A stretch of 64,000 bases of DNA from Megaleporinus macrocephalus (taxonomy: Eukaryota; Chordata; Actinopteri; Characiformes; Anostomidae): positions 9,815,462-9,879,461 of the forward strand of contig CM038720.1 of NCBI GenBank assembly GCA_021613375.1, written 5' to 3'. The notes under the pieces are model-generated. The model was not told where the DNA came from. It saw nothing but the letters and a program-made list of their open reading frames with translations, and made no database searches. This document shows positions 42,608 to 55,554 of the stretch, in pieces. The position numbers were made by a program, and so were the translations under genes. Each line of letters opens with the position of its first letter. Position 1 is the first letter of the stretch.

Positions 42608-42929
42608 TGGGTGATTTAACATCCAGACTTAGATTACACCTAATATGTGTTTTCATGGGGGCCTTGGTTCCTGTGGGCCCTAATTGGCTGCCTTCCTTTG
42701 CCTTTTGCAAAGAGTGCTTTTGTTCACACACATACATAAAGTTAAAACAATTCCTCTAAAAAAGGGGCAGGTTGTTTAGAAAGGACCACCATCTGTTTTT
42801 TGGGTCCAGATTATAGGTTGACTGGTTTGCTTCACCACATGCATGAGGTCAAGCTCTTTAACTGAAACATTTAAACTGCTGGTCATTCACTAGGAACTAA
42901 AAATCCATCACTACGATGACCATATATTG

Positions 42930-43082
42930 CATATATCATTGTTGTCCAAAGAAAACCACGTTTGTGTTGATATTTTATTTTTTCTACATCATTTGAACAC
43001 GACAGTTGCCATTTGCATTACGCAAAAGATTTACAACCAATGGATGCTTGTTTTTCATTGGACAGCGACGATATATGATATT
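42930..43082. mobile_element. TCGTCGCTGTCC-type MITE, shortened copy
   Basis: Left tatcattgttgtccaaagaa and right tttcattggacagcgacgat; ~150 bp instead of ~260. Confidence 0.7.
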
Positions 43083-43184
43083 ATCATATGATATTATCAT
43101 GTAATTGTAATCATCCACTTTACATCCATTTTATGTCTTGTTTGATGTCAGGGGTCTAAACCTAAACACACCACAGATGTACAC

Positions 43185-43540
43185 AATAAAACCGGCCACT
43201 TTATTGGAAAACTCTAACTTGTAGCTTCATCTTGCACACAGTTAGAGACTGTTGCTCATGTGCTGAACTGTGCTGTCCATCCTCTATTCCTTCATTGATG
43301 ACCAGAGTCTGACCACAGAGCTGGATAATTTTGGCTGGTCGACCACTTTGAACCTAGCAGTTCAGACACTGACTCCAGCTACATCACTGTTTCTAATACG
43401 CTCATACCAGCACCGTGTTAGTGCCACTGCTGAGCTGAGATTCCACTACCTGAATAATAACTGGACAACAGTGTTCCTGTGGTCAGAAACTGGTCAACGG
43501 TAAATAAGATAGAGGGCAGCTGATACATTGTTTATGAAAA
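43185..43540. mobile_element. MITE with GGCCACTTTATT end
   Basis: Begins aaaaccggccactttattgg. The interior (ttggctggtcgaccac, tggtcagaaactggtcaac) is shared with the fragment at 2376-2611. The opposite end merges into the minisatellite that follows. Confidence 0.65.
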
Positions 43541-44235
43541 CAGATTGTGAGTGGACATAAACGGTATGTGTTTCTGATAAAGTGGCCAATGAGTGGACAT
43601 AGATGGTATGTGTTTCTGATAAAGTGACCAATGAGTGGAAGTACAAGGTAGGTGTTTCTAATAAAGTGGCCGGTGAGTGAACATAGATGGAATGTAAGCC
43701 AATAGGTGGAAATATGAGGTAGGTGTTTCTAATAAAGTGGCCAGTGAGTGGACATAAACGGTATGTGTTTCTGATAAAGTGGCCAATGAGTGAACATAGA
43801 CGGTATGCGTTTCTAATAAAGTGGCCAGTGAGTAAACATAGATGGAATGTAAGCCAATAGGTGGAAATATGAGGTAGGTGTTTCTAATAAAGTGGCCAGT
43901 GAGTGGAAGTACAAGGTATGCGTTTCCAATAAAATGGCCAGTGAGTGAACATAGATGGAATGTAAGCCAATGGGTGGAAATATGAGGTAGGTGTTTCTAA
44001 TAGAGTGGCCAGTGAGTGGACATAGACGGTATGTATTTCTGATAAAGTGGCCAATGAGTGGACATAGACGGTATGTGTTTCTAATAAAGTGGCCAATGAG
44101 TGGAAGTACAAGGTAGGTGTTTCTAATAAAGTAACCAGTGAGTGGACATAGACGGTATGTGTTTCTGATAAAGTGGCCAATGAGTGGAAGTAGAAAGTAG
44201 GTGTTTCTAATAAAGTGGCCAGTGAGTGGAAGCAG
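43540..44235. repeat. ~42-bp minisatellite, ~17 copies, made of a MITE end
   Basis: Units gtgtttctaataaagtggcc plus agtgagtggacatagacggt. aataaagtggcc is the complement of the ggccactttatt end at 43193. Same family as the intronic array at 14335-15355. Confidence 0.92.
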
Positions 44236-44885
44236 AAGATTGAGGTTTGTAATAACTCCCTCTGGTTATGAACAACTCGTTTTCAATGTGTCAGAAGTTG
44301 ACACAGCACAATAACACTTCTGTCCCGGCATATGCTTTTCCCTGTTCATTACGCCTCAGTGTCTGAAATGAGGGCTTTAATAGCAGTGGCATATGCCTTC
44401 ACCGCCAGAGCTGTGCCAAACAAGTCTATCCCACTGTCACAGCACTTCCGACACGCCGAGCGGGCCGTCCATCTGCTAAATCAAGCATCGCACTCAAACC
44501 TCCCGGAACAGTCAATCACTATGTGACACCGCGCAATGACTTCATAACAGCCCGCTATAATTTCTCCCCCACCAGCCGCCACTGGCTTTCTGTACACAGA
44601 GGAAGCTGCTAAGATGATAATGAGACGTGTGCTTAATCACAAAGCGACAGTAGGAGGAGGCATGTGATCATGGTGACTATGATGACTGACAGTTTATGGA
44701 TGAACGGTTAGCAGAACCTTTCCTACAAATACACAAACCCAGCCAAATCAGCACGGCTGCTATCAACCATGTAGGAAAGCAATAGCAACCTAAAGCTTTA
44801 ACTCTGCCACAGAACGTTTTTGGAGCATCACCTTTCCATGTAAGGTCTTGCTGCAGACACTTCAGAAGCCAGAGGTAGACTTGCT
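44236..44885. other. non-repetitive, fairly GC-rich stretch without a recognised gene
   Basis: The + frame at 44332-44526 lacks domain resemblance and has no convincing splice sites. Could be conserved non-coding DNA, but nothing in the sequence proves it. Confidence 0.35.
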
Positions 44886-45354
44886 CAAGGGCTTTGGATC
44901 ATTGGGTAACACTTCCCATGAATTCTGTATTGCATTGCATTATTGTTAGAGAAGTGTGTGTGTGTGTGTGTGAGTGAACAGGAGTGCTCTTTGCAATATG
45001 CAAAGAAAGGCAGCCACCTAGGGCCCCCAGGAACCATCCATAAACTGTCAGTCATCATTGTCACTATGATTACATGCCTCCTCCTACTGTCGTTTGTTGC
45101 GCATCTGCTGAACTGTGCTGGCCATCCTCTAGCCCTTCATCGATGACCAGATTCTGACAAGACACTGTATAACATTAGAGTATATTAAACCCAATACAAC
45201 CTCTATCTACAAGAACACTGTAAATATGAATAGTGTAATGAACTATAACACACTATGATAAGGTTATAGTATATTTTCTGGATCAAGAGGTGATTTTGGG
45301 CCTGACACTGCTGCAATGTTTACTAGTTTTTATTTTTCAACTGTTATATGAGCT

Positions 45355-45438
<84 letters not shown>

Positions 45439-45860
45439 CATGCTTTATATAAGTCCTGTATTAACAATTAGATGTAGTTACACTTCACTTAAAGCCTGTA
45501 ATGATTCGGTATAAACGATGTATAACAATATCGTCTACAATGTTCTTATGAACAAATATTACAATCTGTTATGGAACATGACTTTTATTCTATTATTATT
45601 ATTTTTTATTATATTAATTTAATATTATATTACATATTAATATTATATAATTGTAACCGGAACTACTTGAATGCATTTATTGATGCATTTATAATGCATT
45701 ATGAATACAGGATTCATAAGAATGTTCATAGTTTTGTCAGATCATGAACTAATGACTAGACATTCTCAAGATTTCCTAGCAGTCTGTTATGTGAAGTCGC
45801 TCAAGACATCAAAGCATACTCACATACTTACTTCATCACACTACCACCACCATGCTTTAC
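44886..45860. repeat. segmental duplicate, copy 1 (SINE-free)
   Basis: Shares ordered blocks with 47165-49245: gctttggatcattgggtaac, atacaacctctatct, aatagtgtaatg, tattttctggatca, gtcagatcatga and acattctcaagat. Contains (TA)n at 45359-45437. Confidence 0.85.
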
Positions 45861-45966
45861 TATCAGTGTTGTCTTCTTATTGTCAAATGCTGTTTACTAT
45901 TTCAAGATAACGGCTCTCACTGTGGGTTTCTGGGGTCCCAGAGCCTGAGATATGGCTTTGTAACCA

Positions 45967-45999
45967 TAGAAAAAAAGAAGAAGAAGAAGAAGAAGAAGG
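45967..45999. repeat. (AAG)n microsatellite
   Basis: Uninterrupted aag run. Confidence 0.95.
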
Positions 46000-46299
46000 T
46001 TGACACTAACCCCACTTAACTGATTCCTATTGCCAACTAAATTTGGATAATTAGGTAAACCATTACCTAATTATAATTATAATTAGATAAATGATTACTT
46101 TTTCACACGGGGCCAGTAGGACAACTGCTGGACAGCAAACTTCCTTCAGTGAATGATCATTGAATACAGTATTTTGTGTTAACTCTGGCTGTCAAATCAC
46201 ATTTGATTGAAAGATTTTCAACAAATAGAAGAAATCAGAGGGCCAAATACTATTTCACTGCACAGTATTACATTTAAATAAGACAGCAAAACAAAATAG

Positions 46300-47160
46300 C
46301 TTAAGGCTTAAAGGAGCTTGGGCCAAGCCGAAGAGGATGGATGGATGAGCAGCACCTTTAAAATGAGAATGTGAGTCTCGCGACGGACAGCGGCGATGAA
46401 TCACTTATTGACATTACAGTCTCATCACATCATCCGAGATCAGTGGCTTTAAGCTCTGTTGGTTTCTTTTTGTGAGCCCACACAGTTGCTGTAAACTCCC
46501 AGCCGCCTAATTAGCTTCAGAGACTGTGGGCAAGACTTGTCTTGGCTCTGCCAGGCCCTGGTGTTTTATTTGCCCGCCGCTTGTAATGACTTTGCTGGGG
46601 GGTCACGGAGGAATATATCGAGCCCCCATTAGACGATGCATCCTCATCCTCTGCGAGCGACGTGAAAGCCTCCGTCCTTTGGCTCGACTCTGCTTTCCCC
46701 AAGGAACAAATCTCCCTCACAAAAGATCCAACACAAATACAACACTAATAAAAGTGTCTGGTTCAGCCCAAAGCTCCTTTGGCTTCGCACGGAATCATCG
46801 CCACGGCGGAGTGGCAATAAAACGTAGCCCTAACAACACGTCCGCCTGGGCAGCAACGTTAGAGATAAATAAGAGAGGTGTGGGTCAGCGAGGGGTTCCA
46901 CGTTTCACGTTTCGCAGCACTCCTAAAAGAACAAACGACAGCCAAGTCCAGTGTGTGGAAGTTGGGGAGTCGACTAATGGCCATCCAACCGCAAGTTTCC
47001 TTCCAAGTATACTTGCAAAACAGATCTCTGGAGTCTGGAGGCCTTCATCTCTCCAGGTGACTGAGAACCAGCTACATTTACAGGAACTAAACAACCAGCT
47101 TTTACTCTGTGATGATTTTTAGCACTACCCAGCCAGCGTTGACTCACCATTCTGCTGGTA
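46300..47160. other. non-repetitive GC-richer block without a recognised gene
   Basis: No repeat partner elsewhere in the window. The 198-residue + frame (46526-47122) has no recognisable domain, is overlapped by equally long reverse frames and lacks a clear splice context, so I do not call it a gene. Confidence 0.35.
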
Positions 47161-47329
47161 CACATGCTTATCTGCTTTGGATCATTGGGTAACAATACAT
47201 ATGAATTCTGGTTTTATATAATATTATAATTATTATATAATATTAAAGTATATACCTTATTATATCCCTTATTTCAGTTTTCAGAAGACAATACAACCTC
47301 TATCTATAAGCACATTGTAAACATAAATA

Positions 47330-48777
47330 TCCATCCATCCATCCATTATCTGCCGCCTAATCCCGCTAGTCGGGGTCACGGGTGAACTGGAGCCAATCCC
47401 AGCATCACTGGGCGAAGGCGGGGTACACCATGGACAATTCGCCGGTCCATCGCATGGCCAACACTCACTCACACACACCTACGGACAATTAAGAGTGACC
47501 AATCAACCTATCGTGCATACCTGGAGAAAACCCACTCAAGCACAGAACAGGCCAGACGGGGAATCAAGTGGTTAGCCGTGCTAAACACTACACCACTGTA
47601 CTAACCACTACACCACCATACTAACCACTAAACCACCATACTAACCACTACACCACCATACTAACCACTACACCACCATACTAACCACTACACCACTATA
47701 CTAACCACTACACCACCTTACTAACCACTACACCACCATACTAACCACTAAACCACCATACTAACCACTACACCACCGTACTAACCACTACACCACCAAA
47801 CTAACCACTACACCACCGTACTAACAACTACACCACCTTACTAACCACTACACCACCGTACTAACCACTACACCACCATACTAACCACTACACCACTATA
47901 CTAACCACTACACCACTATACTAACCACTACACCACCATACTAACCACTACACCACTATACTAACCACTACACCACCATACTAACCACTACACCACCGTA
48001 CTAACCACTACACCACCATACTAACCACTACACCACCATACTAACCACTACACCACTATACTAACCACTACACCACTATACTAACCACTACACCACCATA
48101 CTAACCACTACACCACCATACTAACCACTATACCAACCACTACACCATCGTACTAACCACTACACCACCTTACTAACCACTACACCACCGTACTAACCAC
48201 TGCACCACCATACTAACCACTACACCACCTTACTAACCACTGCACCACCATACTAACCATTACACCACCATACTAACCACTACACCACCATACTAACCAC
48301 TATACCAACGTACTAACCACTACATCACCGTACTAACCACTACACCACCATACTAACCACTATACCAACGTACTAACCACTACACCACCATACTAACCAC
48401 TACACCACTATACTAACCACTACACCACCGTACTAACCACTACATCACCATACTAACCACTACACCACCTTACTAAACACTACACCTCCATACTAACCAT
48501 TACACCACTGTACTAATCACTACACCACCATACTAACCACTACACAACCTTACTAACCACTACACCACCATACTAACCACTACACCACCGTACTAACCAC
48601 TACATCACCATACTAACCACTACACCACCGTACTAACCACTACACCACCGTACTAACCACTACACCACCATACTAACCACTTCACCACCATACTAACCAC
48701 TACACCACCGTACTAACCACTACATCACCATACTAACCACTACACCACCGTACTAACCACTACACCACCGTGCCGCC
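47330..48777 (-). mobile_element. tRNA-derived SINE with hugely expanded A-box end
   Basis: Reverse orientation: the right edge ggcggcacggtgg is the SINE 5' start; the body ends in (TGGA)n at the left. Perfect 12-bp target duplications taaacataaata flank it (47318-47329 and 48778-48789). About 1.18 kb of the 1.45 kb is a 20-bp array. Confidence 0.93.
47589..48770. repeat. 20-bp minisatellite, ~59 copies, of SINE A-box sequence
   Basis: Unit ctaaccactacaccaccata; its complement tatggtggtgtagtggttag contains TGGTGTAGTGG, close to the RNA polymerase III A-box (TRGYNNARNGG). Variants differ mainly in the last three bases (ata, gta, tta). Confidence 0.97.
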
Positions 48778-49245
48778 TAAACATAAATAGTGTAATGCAA
48801 TATAACAGACTATGACAAGGTTCTAACATATTTTCTGGATCACTACCGACCACAACAGCGTGAGAGAACGGAAGCTGATTTTTGCAGTTAACATTAGCAA
48901 TAGATATAAGCTGTTGTGCTCACTTCTTATAAATCCTGTATTAACAGTTAGATGTAATTACTACACTTTAAAGCCTGTAATGACCTGGTATAAACAGTGT
49001 ATAACAATAATTTGTATAACGTTCTCATGAACAGAGATTATCATAAATCATAACTACTTGAAAGCCATTATAAAAGCTTACGCCTGGCATTATAAGATAC
49101 TATGTATGACATATAAAGCAATATAAATACAGGATTCATAAAACATGTTCATTGTCTTGTCAGATCATGATCTAATAATTGGACATTCTCAAGATTTTCT
49201 AGTAGTGCATTAAAGCATCACACTACCACCGCCATGCTTTACTAT

Positions 49246-50420
49246 CAGTGTGATCTTATTGTGGAATGCAGGCAGCGTTGACTCACAGCTCAGAAGTGCG
49301 TCCACTTATAAGAAAAGGGGAGGACCAAAGAAAAACATGTATTTGAACATGATAGCTGATCCTGTAAAGGTTTCATGATGAATGGAGTGATAGAAATGCT
49401 CCCAAATAATAAAAAAAGAAGAAATATTTCTGGTTCTATTGACTTACATTGTAAGTAAAGACAAAGTAAAAAGTTTTTCACCTCTGAAAACAATGCCTGA
49501 AAACAATTCAAGAAGAAATTCTTATCTTCATATCATCTCCATCCAAAGAAAAGCCTGCATCTGCATTTTTGGCACTTTTTCTTTTTCCAACATCATTTAA
49601 ACTCGACTGCTGTTCTTTATATCAAACTTTTTATGATGAATGGACCAATAGAAATGCTCCTAAATCACTTGGGAAATAAATCTGGTTCTATTGACTTCCA
49701 TTGAAAGTGAAGACAGTTTTTGGCCTCTCATGTAAAGTTCCTATTTTGGAGATACTTGTTTTTCTTTGTAGAGCGACGAAAGGGAAACGCAAACTGGCCC
49801 AATTTGGTCCTGGGTTGATGACTTGACCACACTGGAAGGACCAGTAAGAAGCTACATTGACACATAGGGCTCACTGATTCCCTTCTAATGCCTGAAACCT
49901 TCTCATGAATTGTCTATAATGATCATATAATTGCCGTCCAAAGAAAAACTTAATCGAAAACATCTCCATTTTTGTCATTTTTTCTTTTTTCAACATCATT
50001 TGAACTCGACTGGTGTTCTTTATATCAAACTTTTTATGATGAATGGACCAATAGAAATGCTCCAAAATCACTTGGAAAAAATTCTGGTTCTATTGACTTA
50101 CTTAGAAAGTGAAGACAGTTTTTGGCCTCTCGTGTAAAATTCCTATTTTGGAGATACTTGTTTTTCTTTGTAGAGCAACGAAGAGGAAACGCGAACTGGC
50201 CCAATTTGGTCCTGGGTTGATGACTTTTTTCAACATCATTTGAACACGACTGCTGTTCTTTATATTCTGTCCAACTTTTTATGATGAATGGACCAATAGA
50301 AATGCTCCAAAATCACTTGGGAAATAAATCTGGTTCCATTAACTTACAGTGAAAGTAATAAAAGTTTTTGGCCTCTCCTGTAAACTTACTACTTTGGAGA
50401 TGCTTTCTTTGGACAGTGTA
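49246..50420. repeat. cluster of TCGTCGCTGTCC-type MITE copies in tandem
   Basis: Three head-to-tail partial copies (about 49530-49780, 49920-50180 and 50220-50410) share tttttatgatgaatggacca, gaaatgctcc and ttctggttctattgactta. They include a repeated unit that carries host flank (aaacgcgaactggcccaatt). Confidence 0.75.
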
Positions 50421-51540
50421 ATATGGGGGCGGAACTCTAGAGGCACGAAAGAGACCTTGAGGAGGAGAGTGGGGCGAAATGACTAAGCGGCTAATTAGCA
50501 TTCCCTGCTCTCCTGTAGCTTCATTCTGCACTCCGCTCAAAGCCCATGTACAAATAGGAGTCAAATGTGAGGTCAAATGTGTTGCTCTATTGGCCCGCGT
50601 TTATTCTAACGATCTGAGGAATCTGGTTGCTGAAAACTTTCCGGAATGAAAGAGCTGACTAACATCCAGAGTTTGAGCAGCCCCACTGCTTGTCCTGTAG
50701 ATTGTATCTGCCTGTGAAAGGGTAACAGCCGCAGTCGCAAGTCAGGTCCTGGTTTATGACGCGCTTACATAACGGCCCCTATGAATCACTCAGACCTGTA
50801 TTAACAACACAGTGAGTCTCTATTAATGCCACACACATCCCCCGTACACGAGTTCACTGCTTATTATAAAAAAAACGCATGCACAAGCTCTCTGCATTCA
50901 CTCATTCAGATATCATGACGCTTTCAACCGTCCTTGAAATTAAATGGTTGAAGCCTCAATGAACCAACAATAACCCCCCCCCCCATTTTCTTCGGTTATT
51001 ATGGTGGGATGGAAATGTGAATGAATGTACTTGCGTGTCGTAATGCTTCACATCATATCAGAAAATTGAAAATAAGCAAGCGTCCTCGGATGGCAGGTCA
51101 TTTCCGCTATAAAGTCACTGGATTTCATTCATCCACTAATGGCCTCCATGCTTTTCTAGCTTCAGTGCAGAAACGGCAGCCAAGTGGCACTAATTGTAGG
51201 GTAAGCAAGCAAAAGTGTAACCAAAAAAACTGGCACAGGTTTCATCTATGCTTAGTTATGCTTACTGGACTGGGTAAATAATGCCTCGTACGCCGCACGG
51301 CTGGCTGGTTTTGCCCGACTGCCTTTGACAGGATGAAAGCAAATGCTGCCTGAGGAATCTGGCTCAGTGGCAAGACTGACAGGTATATTCAGTCCTGGAT
51401 AAAGTGATCCTGAGGAGGGCTTGTTTTGCTGGGCCGGTACATTGTGTCTGCCTGAGGACTTCACATATTGATTGACGTGTACACAAGCCTGAACATCCAC
51501 AGCATTCCTCCACACTGGCACTGGTCATACCAACATCTCT
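50421..51540. other. gene-free, largely non-repetitive stretch
   Basis: Short frames at 50313-50576, 51021-51281 and 51252-51521 show no domain. A C-run at about 50974-50983. Confidence 0.4.
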
Positions 51541-51555
51541 GGTTTATTAGATGGA

Positions 51556-52025
51556 TCTGCTGGAAAATATCTGTTCTTCAATTAACCAGGACCACCACAG
51601 AGTAGGTGTTGTTTGGGTGGTGGATCATTCTCAGCACTGCAGTGACACTGATCTGGTGGAGGTGTGTTACTGTGTGTTGTGCTGATGTGAGTGGAGACAA
51701 AGACACAGCTGAAGTTCTAAACACCTCAGTGTCACTGCTGGACTGGGAACCAAAACCATCTAGCCAACAGGGGCCTGTGACCACTGATGAAGGTCTAAAG
51801 AATGACCGGTCAGTCTCTCACAGATGAGCTATACTCTCTGACTTTACATCCACAAGGTGGACCAACAAGGCAAGAGTGTCTTCTAGAGTGAGCACAGCAT
51901 AACACAGTAGCACCTAACACGCCACCACCACATCAGTGTCACTGCAGTGCTGAGAATGGCCCACCGCCCAAATAATATCTGCTCTGTGGCAGTCCTGTGG
52001 GGGTCCTGACCATTGAAGAAGCTGG
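51556..52025. mobile_element. palindromic MITE (accaccacagag...ggtggt type), copy 1
   Basis: ggaccaccacagagtaggtg and gtggatcattctcagcactg are mirrored by cagtgctgagaatggcccac and ctgtggcagtcctgtggggg. Same family as 55555-56322. Confidence 0.75.
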
Positions 52026-53030
52026 CCCACTCTGGCCCACTCTACCCAACCATCAGAGCAGCATTCCACTGCAAACTGCTCCCCGCATCGCTGTGGCTGT
52101 TGTTACAGTAGTGTCAGTTTTGTTATATTGGTTAGAGCCAGAGTCTGATTCTGAAAGTCCGGTAGAACAAGATCCACTTTTCCAAGCTAGACCAGAGCAG
52201 GACGGTTCAGATTGGTCAATTTTTGCTGGTTTAGCTCTTTGTGCAGTGTGTGAGGGGGCACCAAGCTTGCCAGTGGACAAGCAGTAAGAACTGGGTAAGG
52301 AGATGACATCACCTTGTAACAGAGAAGGGATATATATAAAATTTCAACAAGGGGTTTAAAGCAGCTGTGGGAAGAGAAACTAAGAGAAACGCACAACACG
52401 ATACAATAAATAGAATAAAGAATAAGAATAATAAGAGTAATAAAGAGCCAGGAAAGGTGCTAATGAAATATATGAAAATCTGTGCTTATACGTGTACAGA
52501 TATTCTACACATAAGTGAATCTGAGTAGATATATATCACAAAGCTATTACTTACAGAATCTGTACAGCTGTGCTAATAAGCATTTTGTTATAAAGGAGTT
52601 CCTGTAATACAGTGAGCTTCAGTTCAAGTATGAGTTTGAAGTGCAGGGTGACCACTGTGGTTACTGAGAGTAGCAGCTCTGGGGAAAAAGCTGTTAGCAT
52701 GTCTGGTTGTGCTTGATGGTCCTGAGTCTTCTGCCAGAGGGAAGTGTCTGGAAGATGTGATGTCCAGGATGAGAGGGGTCAGCTGTAGATGTCCTGACGT
52801 GCTGGCAGATTGCACCCAATGATCCGCTCCGCTGTCCTGAATATAGGCTGGAGTTTGGCTCATTCATGTGAGGTGTAGGAACCAAACCAGATGGTTATGG
52901 AAGATGTGAGGATGGACTCGATGATCGCTGTGTAGATCTGGATCATCAGAGTCTGTGGCAGGTTGAATTTCTTTAGCTGTCTCGGGAAGAACACTCTCTG
53001 TACTTTGGGCTTATGAACTTAACTTGTATA
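52026..53030. other. gene-free stretch
   Basis: agcatgtctggttgtgcttgatggtcctgag and the following ~250 bases look like a relic of a mobile element, but the family is not identified. No coding support. Confidence 0.35.
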
Positions 53031-53033
53031 TAT

Positions 53034-53275
53034 CATGGCTGTCCAAAGAAAAATATATATCTCCATATTTGTCTATTTTTGTCTTTTTACATCATTTGAA
53101 CACGACAGCTGCCGTTTACATTGCAATGTAAACATTTCAATGACTGTACCAATAGAAATCACTTGAAAACTATTCTGGTTCCATTAACTTACATTGAAAG
53201 TAAAGACAGTTTATGTCCTCTCCTGTAAAGCTGTCATTTTGGAGACTTATTTTTTCTTTTGACAGCAAAGTTAAC
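53034..53275. mobile_element. TCGTCGCTGTCC-type MITE, diverged copy
   Basis: Left atcatggctgtccaaagaaa, middle catttgaacacgacagctgc, right ttttcttttgacagcaaag. Confidence 0.65.
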
Positions 53276-55554
53276 AAGCCTATAGGTACATATACATGCC
53301 AGACGGAGACAGTCCTCCCAAACTGTCCCCATCCGATAAACAGCACTTTCACCTTTGAGAGAAAAGATCTAGCTCCACTCCTGCTTCAGATCTGAAAACA
53401 TCCACAGGTGTTACTGTCCTTCCTTCCACTGTGAGAAGATACCTCAACCCTATGGGAACAAAAGAATGTGTAGCAGTTCAAGAATCTCCTCACTGAGAAA
53501 ACAAGAAGACGAACAAAAGGAGTTGGACCTTGCAGGACTGAACTTTGGAAGTGTGGAAAAAGGAAGTCTTCTGAAAAAGAATGGAAGCTGTAATAAAGGT
53601 AAAGCTTGTACATGTCCCACCTTGCCCTGTGTCTCTGTCTTGTGTTTGCCATACTGTCAGATTCCATGTGCTTATGTTTGTTTTGGTTTCTTTGCTCCTC
53701 CTTGTCTCCACCCTTTTGTCACGCCCATCACCTGCTCCATGTTTGTGTCCCCTCCCTGTCCCTTAGTCTTAGGTACTTGTGTATATGTTTTATTATGTTT
53801 GACTTGTGTGTTATCACCATGGACCACCTTAAAGATACCCTGCACCTGTATCCGCTTCTCTTGCCTGCTCACATGTTACAGTAGACACTGTATACTGATA
53901 CTTTATACCACTGTATACTGTTTTTTTGTATAATTGAGCAATAAATGTTATTTTATCTACATTTAAATAAATTCATTAATTAAACTTCAGAGCTGTTAAC
54001 TGGAATTTAAAACCTGGAGTGGTCTCTGACTTCTGCACAGCCTTGTGTTTATGAAGTTTTGTGGCTTTGACTTGACACTGAAGGCATGCAGAAGATTATG
54101 ATATGACAAAAAAAAAATATTTAATTGTCACACCATGCCAAAACACATTAGAAGTAATAAATTGTTTCTTTAGGCCTCCCCCTCATCCAGCAATGAGGAA
54201 AAGGTAATTTAATTAGCTGGGGGTCACACAGATAATCAGACTTTAAAAATCCATTAAACAAAGTCATTTGCAAGGACAGAGCCGTCAATCTTTTTTTTCG
54301 TGTAGGAACTGGAGCTGTGGCTAAACGCCGGCTGCCTCTGCGCTGCTGTCGTTACAGTTTTAATGCGCTGTTTGGCTCTTAGCTGGTACAGTTATTTAAA
54401 AAAAAAGAAGGAAAAAAGAACGAAATGGCTGGTGCATGCATTATTTATGACATTCCCAGCGACCCTGACAACAGAGATATATCCCTCTGCCTAGTAGAGA
54501 TGTTATTGATGTGTGCTTGGAGAAACATTTTTTCTAGAATGACTCTTATAGGTCTACGGGTGATTAGCCCGAAAGATTTCTGGGGCTGAGTGGTGGCCCC
54601 TTTTGCTGATAACCTTCAATTACCGCCACCCCCTCCCAACACCGCCATCCAACGCAATTCTAAATATATGTTGGACCTTTCAGGGTTCATAAACGGTGCA
54701 GCAGAATCACTGTAGTTGAGCAATCTCTAGGCCCAATCAAACAATGTGGATCGCAAAATGGAAAGTCCATTATATTTAAGAAGGACATAATATTCTGAAC
54801 AGATATATCTGTCATATGCTACCAGGCTGGCCGAGGATTGCTTTAAAACCAGCTACTATAGGCTTTTTTTCTCCCCCTTCCACTTTTCGGAGGAGAGTAC
54901 TTCGGTATCTGGCAGGATTGTCCTCAGGCGCATGAATAAAAGATACACCAAGAGATGAGCGCTAGATTAAAACAATCAATCCAACTGTCCATATAAAAGA
55001 ATTAGCGTCTTTAGCGTCTTTTCAAGGCTGGTAGGGCGTTTCACACACACACACATACACACAGCATACAATCTGAACCAACATTACTCGGCTTTCTGGG
55101 AACTCGCCGCAGCGACATCCACATCTACACGTCAAAAGACAATGAAAGACAAGCGTAGGGTGAAGAAACGAGCAAAACCAGCAGTTACCGCTAATGTAAG
55201 CTTGTGTGCAGCCTGGTTGGCGCATTGGCTGCAGGGATGTGAGGAAGGTACTTAAGGACTTCAGCCTGTGTTGGACAAGCCTGTTTGGCCTCAGAGAATA
55301 GAGCACTCAGCTGTGGATGAAGAAACCTGGCAAACTCGCAGCCAGGCCAAGCAAATCTCTGGAGCTGGACAGTAAACAGAAGCCGCGGCTAATTTAGGAA
55401 CAGGACACATGGGCCGTTTCGAATACCTGCTGTCATGACATTCTTGCGTCTGGTCCTTCTCGAGCAAGCCATCGCTCGAATTAGCATCCAGAATTAAATC
55501 AGTAACTGAATTTTCTTCAAATGTGTTCAGTCAACAGGGATATTCATAGTACAT
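53276..55554. other. gene-free stretch with a repeat fragment
   Basis: 53610-53790 (reverse) resembles the possible LTR-type relic at 25160-25385. 54170-54700 and 54820-55500 are non-repetitive. The frames at 53466-53933 come from the repeat. Confidence 0.4.

Larger units (their letters stand above)
47165..49245. repeat. segmental duplicate, copy 2, interrupted by a SINE
   Basis: Direct copy of 44886-45860. Between aaacataaata and tagtgtaatg it contains the SINE insertion at 47330-48777, absent from copy 1. Confidence 0.85.

Noticed and set aside
46526..47122. 198-residue + frame
   Set aside because: No recognisable domain, no splice context, several competing frames on the other strand; likely chance in a GC-richer block.
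47589..48770. Possible CRISPR-like array (regular 20-bp repeats)
   Set aside because: There are no unique spacers. It is a head-to-tail minisatellite in a vertebrate genome, derived from a SINE.
53466..53933. 155-residue + frame rich in Cys
   Set aside because: Falls in a dispersed repeat fragment shared with 25160-25385 and 58390-58560; composition artefact.
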